Position numbers and translations under genes: made by a program. From the NCBI GenBank assembly GCA_944321515.1, contig CALULO010000008.1, positions 40,025 through 104,024 of the forward strand: 64,000 nucleotides of DNA. Direction: 5' to 3'. This document shows positions 54,457-61,539 of this stretch, in pieces. Source of the DNA: an uncultured Atopobiaceae bacterium. GTDB taxonomy: Bacteria; Actinomycetota; Coriobacteriia; Coriobacteriales; Atopobiaceae. The notes below the pieces were generated by a model. The model had not been told where the DNA came from. It ran no database searches and was given only the letters and a program-made list of their open reading frames with translations. How positions within the stretch are numbered: position 1 is the first letter of the stretch; every line of letters begins with the position of its first letter.

Positions 54457-56481
54457 CTACATCAGCTCGCAGACCTGGGTGGCAAAGGCCACGGGGTCCT
54501 CGGGCATGATGCCCTCGACGAGCAGGGCCTGGTTGTAGAGCAGGCCTGCGTAGAGCGACACCTTGTCCTTGTCGCCGGCCTCCTGCGCGGCGCGGAGCTT
54601 CTCGAAGACGGGGTGCTTGGCGTTAACCTCAAGCACGCGCGTGGCCTTGGGGGCCTTGTCCGCCTCGGGGCCGCTCGAGAGGACCTTCTCCATCTCGAGG
54701 CTGAGCGGGCCCTCGGAGGTGATCACGGCCGGGGCCCCGTCGGCGGCAAGGCGCGTGGACACCGCGACCTTCTCGACCTTCTCGCCCAGGGCCTCCTTCA
54801 TAGTGTCGAAGAGGCCCTCGTTGGCCTTCGTGGCCTCCTCGGCCTCCTTCTTCTCCTCGTCGGTGGCGAGGTCAAGGTCCCCGGAGGACACGTTCTTGAG
54901 CTCCACCGTGCGGTCCTCGACCTCGGGCTCGGCGCCGTCGGCCACGGCCTTCTCGGCGGCCTCGCGCGCGGCGTCGTCCTCGTAGGTCTTGGGCAGGCCC
55001 TTGGCCGTGAAGTCGCGCATGGACTGGAAGCAGAAGTCGTCCACGTCCTGCGTGGCGAGCAGCACGTCGTAGCCCTTCTCGAGCACCGCCTGGACCACCG
55101 GCATCTTGGCGAGGCGGTCGCGGTCGTCACCGGCGGCGTAGTAGATGGCCTTCTGGCCGGCGGGCATGGCGGCCACGTACTCCTGCAGCGTCACCATCTT
55201 CTGGTCGCGCGCGCTCCAGAAGAGCAGGAGGCCTGCAAGCTCGTCCTTCTTCATGCCGTAGCTCTGGTAGATGCCGTACTTGAGGCCGCGGCCGAAGTTC
55301 TCGAAGAACTTCTCGTAGGCCTCGCGGTCGTTGTCGCGCATACTCTCGAGCTCTGAGGTGATCTTCTTCTCGATGCGGCGCTCCATGGCCTGGAGCTGGC
55401 GAGTCTGCTGGAGCGTCTCGCGGGAGATGTTGAGGGTCACGTCAGCGGAGTCGACGACGCCGCGGACGAAGTTGTAGTAGTCAGGCAGCAGGTCGGAGCA
55501 CTTCTCCATGATGAGGACGTTGGAGCTGTAGAGCTCGAGGCCCTTCTCGTAGTCGCGGCTGTAGAGGTCGAAGGGGGCCTGGCCGGGGATGAAGAGCAGC
55601 GCGTCGTACTCGAGCGTGCCCTCGGCGTGCAGGCTGAAGGTGCGCGCGGGGTCGGCCCAGTCGTGGAAGGTGGACTTGTAGAACTCGGCGTACTCCTCGT
55701 CCGTGACCTCGGAGGAGCGCTTCTTCCAGATAGGGGTCATCGAGTTGATGGTCTCGAGCTCGGTGTAGTCCTCCCACTCCGGCTTGTAGTCCTCGCCGGC
55801 GTCGGCGGGCTTCTCCTTCTCGCGACTCTTGGTCACGAGCATCTTGACCGGGTAGCGCACGTAGTTGCTGTAGCGCTTGATGAGCTCCCTGAGCTGCCAC
55901 TCGGAGAGGAACTCGTCGTAGGACGCCTCCTCCGTATTGTCCTTGAGGGAGAGGATGACGTCGGAGCCGCAGGTGGCGCGGTAGGCGGGGTCGTCGGGCG
56001 AGACGGCCTCGATGGTGTAGCCCTCGATGCCGTCGGAGGTCCAGCGGTTGCACTCGTCAGAGCCCCAGGCGCGCGTGACCACCGTGACCTCCTTGGCCAC
56101 CATGAACGCGGAGTAGAAGCCCACGCCGAAGCGGCCGATGATGTCAACGGCGTCGCCCTGGGCCTCGGCGTTCTCGGCCTTGAACTCCTCGGAGCCGGAG
56201 TGGGCGATGGTGCCGAGGTTCTTCTCGAGCTCGTCGGCCGTCATGCCGATGCCGTTGTCCGAGACGGTGATGGTGCGGGCGTCCTTGTCAAAGGCCACGT
56301 TGATGGCGAGGTTGTCCTGGTCGACCTTGACCGAGCTGTCCGTGAGGCTCTTGAGGTAGAGCTTGTCGATGGCGTCCGACGCGTTGGAGACGAGCTCGCG
56401 CAGGAAGATCTCGCGGTTGGTGTAGATGGAGTTGATCATGAGGTCGAGCAGCTTCTTGCTCTCTGTCTTGAACTTGCGCAT
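54457..56481 (-). CDS. htpG: Chaperone HtpG (Hsp90)
   Basis: The start is ATG 56481 behind AAAGGGGAG, giving 674 aa. The N-terminal ATPase domain opens FKTESKKLLDLMINSIYTNR and carries ELVSNASDAIDKL, DNGIGMTADEL and GRFGVGFYSAFMV. Middle and C-terminal domains follow, including a Glu/Lys-rich stretch typical of Gram-positive HtpG. It folds client proteins in the cytoplasm using ATP. It is a single-gene unit with its own terminator. Confidence 0.96.
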   Translation of the reverse strand: MRKFKTESKKLLDLMINSIYTNREIFLRELVSNASDAIDKLYLKSLTDSSVKVDQDNLAINVAFDKDARTITVSDNGIGMTADELEKNLGTIAHSGSEEFKAENAEAQGDAVDIIGRFGVGFYSAFMVAKEVTVVTRAWGSDECNRWTSDGIEGYTIEAVSPDDPAYRATCGSDVILSLKDNTEEASYDEFLSEWQLRELIKRYSNYVRYPVKMLVTKSREKEKPADAGEDYKPEWEDYTELETINSMTPIWKKRSSEVTDEEYAEFYKSTFHDWADPARTFSLHAEGTLEYDALLFIPGQAPFDLYSRDYEKGLELYSSNVLIMEKCSDLLPDYYNFVRGVVDSADVTLNISRETLQQTRQLQAMERRIEKKITSELESMRDNDREAYEKFFENFGRGLKYGIYQSYGMKKDELAGLLLFWSARDQKMVTLQEYVAAMPAGQKAIYYAAGDDRDRLAKMPVVQAVLEKGYDVLLATQDVDDFCFQSMRDFTAKGLPKTYEDDAAREAAEKAVADGAEPEVEDRTVELKNVSSGDLDLATDEEKKEAEEATKANEGLFDTMKEALGEKVEKVAVSTRLAADGAPAVITSEGPLSLEMEKVLSSGPEADKAPKATRVLEVNAKHPVFEKLRAAQEAGDKDKVSLYAGLLYNQALLVEGIMPEDPVAFATQVCELM

Positions 56482-56654
56482 GCGGCGCTCCCCTTTCGTG
56501 CAGTTGTTTGCCGAAGGCTCTTCTACCCAACTTAAGATAATCTCAGTCGGCAACGCTTAGATATGGCGAGAAGAACCTGAGACCTGCGCCGGCCAGCCGG
56601 TATCGGCCGGGAACGTCAGTCGGGCCCACCGGCCGGGCGCGCCGACGGGGCCCG

Positions 56655-57518
56655 TCAGTCGAACAGGACCTCCCCCAGGAAGTCGGCGTCGTAGCCGATG
56701 GCGTCGGGGAGGTCGAGCGGGGCGTCGGAGGCAAGGACGAGGTAGTTGTCCTCCTGGGCATGGGTGTCGTCGGTGCAGGGGACGATCTCCACGTCCGAGA
56801 AGACCATGCGCGCTGTGGCCACCACGGAGCGCAGGAAGGCCACGTCGGCGCCCTCGTCGCGCGAGACCACGTTCGCCGCAAGGACTCCGCCGGGGGCGAG
56901 GGCGGCGCGGGCGGCGCGCAGGGCCTCCACGGTGGCGAGCTCGCGCACGGGCTCGGCGCCCACGAAGGCGTCGAGCACAATCGCGTCGTAGGCCTCCCCC
57001 GGCGCAGCCTCGAGGAAGGAGCGGCCGTCGGCGCAGATGACCCGCAGGTCCCCGCCGCCCGCGCGGGCGAGCGCCACGGCCTCGTCCAGGAAGAACCACC
57101 GACGCGCCAGGCGTATGACCGCCGGGTCGATCTCCACCACGTCCGTGCGCACTCCCGGGTGCTCGGCGGCGACGAGCTTGGGGAACGCAAAGCCGCCCCC
57201 GCCCACGGCCAGCACGCGACGCGTGTCGGGGCGCAGCACGAACAGGCGGCCGAAGGCGCGGTAGTAGGCAAAGACGGGCTCCATGCGGCGGCCGTCGAGG
57301 TAGGTGGCGGACTGGTAGACGCCGCCCGTGCGCAGCACGCGCACGCGGGCGCCCGTCTCGTCACGCGTGGTATAGACGAGCGCCAGGCTGCTGGCCGTGC
57401 GCACGGCGCGCGGGTTCAGCGACCACGCGCGGCGCGCGACAAGCGCGAGGGCCGTCCCCGCAAGCGCGGCGCCAAGCGCCGCAAGGCGCCGGTTCTTCTC
57501 GCCTGATGTGCGTGACAT
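56655..57518 (-). CDS. Spermidine-synthase-like methyltransferase-fold protein
   Basis: The 287-aa protein starts at ATG 57518 behind GGGAGG. A short membrane helix (LAALGAALAGTALALVA) comes first, making it membrane-anchored. Then a Rossmann domain has VLAVGGGGFAFPKLV, DVVEIDPAVIRLA, ICADGRSFL and YDAIVLDAFVG, as in spermidine synthase-like SAM-binding proteins. The proton-acceptor and polyamine-binding residues of true SpeE are not clear, so the real reaction is unknown. Early codons include the 13-bp motif (encoding GEKN). Confidence 0.8.
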   Translation of the reverse strand: MSRTSGEKNRRLAALGAALAGTALALVARRAWSLNPRAVRTASSLALVYTTRDETGARVRVLRTGGVYQSATYLDGRRMEPVFAYYRAFGRLFVLRPDTRRVLAVGGGGFAFPKLVAAEHPGVRTDVVEIDPAVIRLARRWFFLDEAVALARAGGGDLRVICADGRSFLEAAPGEAYDAIVLDAFVGAEPVRELATVEALRAARAALAPGGVLAANVVSRDEGADVAFLRSVVATARMVFSDVEIVPCTDDTHAQEDNYLVLASDAPLDLPDAIGYDADFLGEVLFD

Positions 57519-57581
57519 GCGCACCTCCCGTCCAAGCCCATGATAGCCACCTGCTACGATGGGCCGGACGAGGGAGGGAAC

Positions 57582-58337
57582 ATGTCGCTAAGATTCATCG
57601 TCTCGCCGGCAAAGAAGATGCGGACGTCGGACGCGCCCCCGTGGCCCGTTCGCCAGCCGGCGTTCCTGGGACGGGCGGAGCGGCTCGTCGCGGCCGTACG
57701 GGAGCTCTCCCTGGAGGAGGCGCAGGCGCTCTGGCGCTGCAGCGACCGACTCGCCACGCTCAACTACGACCGCTTCGCGCACATGGACCTCGCACGGGCC
57801 GAGACGGCCGCCGTGGTGGCCTACGAGGGCATCCAGTACACCCACCTCGCACCCGAGGTCATGACCGAGCAAGAGCTCGCCTGGCTGGACGAGCACCTGC
57901 GGGTCCTCTCCGGGCTCTACGGGATGCTGCGCCCCCTCGACGCCGTGACGCCCTACCGGCTGGAGATGCAGGCGCGCCTGGCGGTGGACGGCAGGAGGGA
58001 CCTCTACGGGTTCTGGGGAGACGCGCTCTACGAGGCGCTCGCCGCCGAGGGGTGCGACCTCATTGTGAACGTCGCCTCGGTGGAGTACGCCCGTGCGGTC
58101 ACCCCGTACGTCCGGGAGGGCGGCCCTCAGGTGCTGACCTGCCTCTTTGGCGAGCTGCGGGAGGGACGGCTGCGTCAGGCCGCCACCGAGGCCAAGGCGG
58201 CACGCGGCACCTTCGTGCGCTGGTGCGCCGAGCGCGGCGTGGAGGGAGCCGATGAGCTGCGAGGCTTCTCGGAGCGCAGGTACGCGCTGAACGAGGGGCT
58301 CTCGGGAGAGGACTCCCTCGTGTTCGTCCGGGGATAG
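57582..58337 (+). CDS. yaaA: YaaA-family peroxide stress protein
   Basis: The 251-aa protein starts at ATG 57582 behind AGGGAGGG. It has FIVSPAKKMRTS at the N-terminus and LSGLYGMLRPLDAVTPYRLEM in the middle, the fixed words of the YaaA/DUF328 family. E. coli YaaA limits intracellular iron after H2O2 stress and binds DNA. A TACGAT box at 57554 may be its -10 promoter element. The length is normal. Confidence 0.92.
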   Translation: MSLRFIVSPAKKMRTSDAPPWPVRQPAFLGRAERLVAAVRELSLEEAQALWRCSDRLATLNYDRFAHMDLARAETAAVVAYEGIQYTHLAPEVMTEQELAWLDEHLRVLSGLYGMLRPLDAVTPYRLEMQARLAVDGRRDLYGFWGDALYEALAAEGCDLIVNVASVEYARAVTPYVREGGPQVLTCLFGELREGRLRQAATEAKAARGTFVRWCAERGVEGADELRGFSERRYALNEGLSGEDSLVFVRG

Positions 58338-58340
58338 GGG

Positions 58341-58399
58341 CGCCGTCGCGGCCCGCCGCCTGGCACCGAGCCCCGCCCGCGCCGTCGCGGCCCGCCGCC
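58341..58399. repeat. 20-bp direct repeat upstream of the TerB gene
   Basis: CGCCGTCGCGGCCCGCCGCC occurs at 58341-58360 and again at 58380-58399, 39 bp apart. It fills most of the 94-bp gap before the TerB-domain gene. Confidence 0.85.
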
Positions 58400-58431
58400 G
58401 GGTATGATGTTCCCAGGCATCGGGGAGGGCC

Positions 58432-60078
58432 ATGGCAAGCATCGACGCGCTCATAGAGCAGATAATCGAGGCAAGCCGCCGCAAGGGCGGGCGGGCGTTC
58501 TCGTCCGAGCGCGTCTACGGCGACGAGCCCATCCTCATGCGCGGCTCGCAGATGGCGAGCTACCTGCCCGAGCCAATCCGTCAGATGCGCGCGCTCGGCC
58601 GCTCCCCGCAGGCGCGCTCCTGGACCGACGCGCGCCTCTTCGTTGAGCAGGCGCGCCTCATGGAGGACTTCGAGGACAGCTGCCCCTACGCCGGCACCTT
58701 CCAGAGCTGCTTTCCCACCTACGACGCCATGAGCGACCGGCAGCTGCGTGGCTACTTCACCTGGCGCGCCCGCGTGCGTTCCGGCAGCATCGAGGAGACG
58801 TCCACCTCCTTCGCCTACGTATACATCTACGAGCTTCTCAACGGCATCGGGACGGAGCCCGGCGAGAGGAGCTTTGCCGCCATCGAGGCGTTCTGGCAGG
58901 CGTACCGCGCCTTCGAGCCGACCATGGACCGCTACGTGAAGCCGTGGCTCATTGACTACGCGGCTTACCACGAGCTCGACCCCGCGCTCGCAGAGCCTTA
59001 CGCGAACGTCGCGCACGACCGCGCCGTCGCGGTGCTTGCCCGCGAGGAGCAGCACGTGCTCGAGACGACGCCGGCGCACGGCCGAGGCCGCGGGCGAAGG
59101 CGGGCGACGCGCTCATACGGCCTGGACCCCGCCGCCGACGAGGCGCTTCTCGCCGCGCTCGACGAGCTCTCCACCTACCGCATCCGTGACGCCCGCCTCT
59201 ATCGCGACGCCCCGGAGGACGTGCTCAACGTGACCTGCGCCGTCTTCGACCGGCTGGCGCGCTACTACCACTCGAGCCGCTCCCAGGGCCTCGTGTCGAG
59301 CCTCTTCGGTATGCGACACGCCATGCCCCACCTCATGTTCGCCTCGGCCGTGTTCTACCCCGGCGGCCGTCACCCCGACTGCGTCTACGAGCTCGGGCAG
59401 ACGCGGCGCTACGAGTGCAAGAACGGAATCTGGACCTGCGACGCCCTGCACGACGGAGGCGAGCGCAGCGCCAAGCTCGGGCAGGTCCTGCGCGCCGTGG
59501 ACCGCCAGCTACGAGCCGCCCTCGACTACCCGCACCCGCTCAAGGAGCGAGGCGACCCCAAGTACCTGACGCAGCTGATCGAGCGAGAGGTGACCGACTA
59601 CCTTGCCTGGAAGCGCGCCCATGCGCCGCGACGCGTGGAGATTGACCTCTCCAAGCTCGCCGGCATCAGGAGCGCCGCCGCCGTGACGCGCGAGGCCCTA
59701 CTCGTAGACGAGGAGCGCGAGGACGGGCCGCTCCCACCTGAGACGGCCCGCCCCGAGGCCGCCTCGGAGGCGCCTGCCGCCCGCGGGGCGTCGGAGGCGT
59801 CGTGGCCCGGCAAGCAGGGGCCCGGGCCGGCCCAGCCCGTCCCGGGCGGCGAGAAGGGTGCGTCTATCGGCCTTGGCACCGACGAGCTCGCACTGCTCCA
59901 GGCCCTTCTCGCCGGCCAGGCGCCCGCAGGCAGCACGGACCTTCTGGTTGACTCAATCAACGAGAAGCTCTTTGACCTGCTCGGGGACACCGCCATCGAG
60001 TTCGGGCTAGACGGCGCCCCCGCCCTTGTGGAGGACTACGTCGACGACGTCCGCAGCGTGATGGGCAACCTCCCCTAG
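58432..60078 (+). CDS. TerB N-/C-domain protein of a putative defence module
   Basis: The 548-aa protein starts at ATG 58432. Residues about 65-260 fit TerB_N: FVEQARLMEDFEDSCPYAG, FPTYDAMSDRQLRGYFTWRARVRSG and FAYVYIYELLNGIGT. Later comes CKNGIWTCDALHDGG. The C-terminal end after a Pro/Ala/Gly linker (residues about 430-475) reads DSINEKLFDLLGDTAIEF ... LVEDYVDDVRSVMG, as in TerB_C. The role of TerB domains is unclear (stress and phage defence contexts). It is first in a same-strand run with a BrxD-like ATPase and a helicase, which suggests one functional unit. Confidence 0.82.
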   Translation: MASIDALIEQIIEASRRKGGRAFSSERVYGDEPILMRGSQMASYLPEPIRQMRALGRSPQARSWTDARLFVEQARLMEDFEDSCPYAGTFQSCFPTYDAMSDRQLRGYFTWRARVRSGSIEETSTSFAYVYIYELLNGIGTEPGERSFAAIEAFWQAYRAFEPTMDRYVKPWLIDYAAYHELDPALAEPYANVAHDRAVAVLAREEQHVLETTPAHGRGRGRRRATRSYGLDPAADEALLAALDELSTYRIRDARLYRDAPEDVLNVTCAVFDRLARYYHSSRSQGLVSSLFGMRHAMPHLMFASAVFYPGGRHPDCVYELGQTRRYECKNGIWTCDALHDGGERSAKLGQVLRAVDRQLRAALDYPHPLKERGDPKYLTQLIEREVTDYLAWKRAHAPRRVEIDLSKLAGIRSAAAVTREALLVDEEREDGPLPPETARPEAASEAPAARGASEASWPGKQGPGPAQPVPGGEKGASIGLGTDELALLQALLAGQAPAGSTDLLVDSINEKLFDLLGDTAIEFGLDGAPALVEDYVDDVRSVMGNLP

Positions 60079-60101
60079 CCTCCCCCACAAATCCAAAATT
60101 A

Positions 60102-60140
60102 GAACATCTGTTTGTTTTCTAGCAGATAGTGTGATAGCAT
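60102..60140 (+). promoter_or_regulatory. Possible promoter and LexA-like site before the BrxD-like gene
   Basis: The 95-bp gap is AT-rich. GAACATCTGTTT (60102-60113) is one base off the GAAC-N4-GTTC LexA box of Gram-positives. TTGTTT (60112-60117) and TAGCAT (60135-60140) are 17 bp apart and could serve as -35 and -10. Both calls are weak on their own. Confidence 0.35.
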
Positions 60141-60173
60141 TCAAAAACCCATCAATAGGCGAGAGGAGCGTGC

Positions 60174-61475
60174 ATGGGAGAGAGCCCCCGGGTGCCCAAG
60201 CGCATCGCAGCGGTCGTCATCAACTCCCTCAAGGGAGGCGTCGTGCCGCGCATCGGCCTGCCCTACATCACCGTGGGGCGCGAGCGTGAGATCCAGGCCC
60301 TCCTGCACGACCTTGAGCTCGTCGCAGACGGCGGCGCGAGCTTCCGATTCCTCGTTGGCCGCTACGGCGCCGGCAAGAGCTTCCTGCTGCAGACCATACG
60401 CGCCCACGCCATGGGCAAGGACTTCGTGGTGGCAGACGCAGACCTCTCCCCGGAGAGGCGACTCCAGGGCGGCCAGGGACAGGGCCTTGCCACCTATCGC
60501 GAGCTCGTGCGCAACCTCTCCACCAAGACGCGCCCGGAGGGAGGTGCGCTGCAGCTTGTACTGGACCGCTGGGTGGCACGCCTGCAGGAGGAGCCTGACC
60601 CGGCCGCGGCGCTGTCCGCGCAGTTCGCGCCCATCCGGGAGCTCGTCTGCGGCTTTGACTTCACGCACGTCCTTGAGCTCTACTGGCAGGCCAGCCTGGA
60701 GGGGGATGACGAGCGCCGTGCCGGCGTGGTCAAGTGGCTGCGCGGCGAGTTCCGCACCAAGACGGAGGCCCGCGGCGAGCTGGGCGTCAACGCCTGCATC
60801 ACGGACGAGACCTGGTACGAGTACCTCAAGCTCTTTGCGCAGTTCCTGGTTGGCGCGGGCTATCAGGGCCTCATCGTGCTCATCGACGAGCTCGTCAACC
60901 TCTACAAGATCCCCAACGCCGTCTCGCGCCAGTACAACTACGAGAAGATTCTCACCATGTACAACGACACCCTCCAGGGCAAGGCGCGCCACCTTGGCAT
61001 CATCATGGGCGGCACCCCGCAGTCCGTGGAGGATCGCCGTCGTGGCGTCTTCTCCTACGAGGCGCTGCGCAGTCGCCTCACTCAGGGACGCTTTGCGAGC
61101 GCGGGGCTGGCAGACATGCTTGCCCCGGTCATTCACCTTGAGCCGCTCACCTATGAGGAGCTTCTCGTCCTCATTGAAAAGCTCGCGGACATCCACGCGG
61201 GATACTTCGGCTACGAGCGCACGCTGACCGAGGCCCAGCTCGTAAGCTTCCTCCAGATCGAGTTCGGACGCGTGGGGGCAGACAGCCACCTCACGCCTCG
61301 CGAGGTCATCCGCGACTTCATCGAGCTGCTCGACATCGTGTGCCAGAACCCGGGGACGGACGTGGACGCGCTGCTGCGCTCGGACGCATTCTCCGGAGCC
61401 GTGGCGGCTCCCGCCGAGGCTGCCGCGAGCGCCACCGGCGACGTGGACGCCGCCTACGCAGAGTTCACGATCTAG
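60174..61475 (+). CDS. BrxD/DUF2791-like P-loop ATPase
   Basis: The 433-aa protein starts at ATG 60174 behind GGCGAGAGGAG. Walker A is GRYGAGKSFLL (Lys about residue 68) and Walker B is LIVLIDELVNLYK (Asp-Glu about 238-239), with IIMGGTPQSVEDRRRGVFSYEALRSRL after it, the layout of the BREX type-2 ATPase BrxD (DUF2791) among STAND/AAA-like proteins. A low-complexity Ala tail ends the protein. It probably binds and hydrolyses ATP to control the helicase beside it. There are no pglX, pglZ or brx methylase genes in the window. Confidence 0.85.
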   Translation: MGESPRVPKRIAAVVINSLKGGVVPRIGLPYITVGREREIQALLHDLELVADGGASFRFLVGRYGAGKSFLLQTIRAHAMGKDFVVADADLSPERRLQGGQGQGLATYRELVRNLSTKTRPEGGALQLVLDRWVARLQEEPDPAAALSAQFAPIRELVCGFDFTHVLELYWQASLEGDDERRAGVVKWLRGEFRTKTEARGELGVNACITDETWYEYLKLFAQFLVGAGYQGLIVLIDELVNLYKIPNAVSRQYNYEKILTMYNDTLQGKARHLGIIMGGTPQSVEDRRRGVFSYEALRSRLTQGRFASAGLADMLAPVIHLEPLTYEELLVLIEKLADIHAGYFGYERTLTEAQLVSFLQIEFGRVGADSHLTPREVIRDFIELLDIVCQNPGTDVDALLRSDAFSGAVAAPAEAAASATGDVDAAYAEFTI

Positions 61476-61539
61476 AGGCGCCCTCGGGGCGGGACTACCC
61501 TGGGCACGGAGAACGCTGACCGTCACGGAGGAGCGGGCA

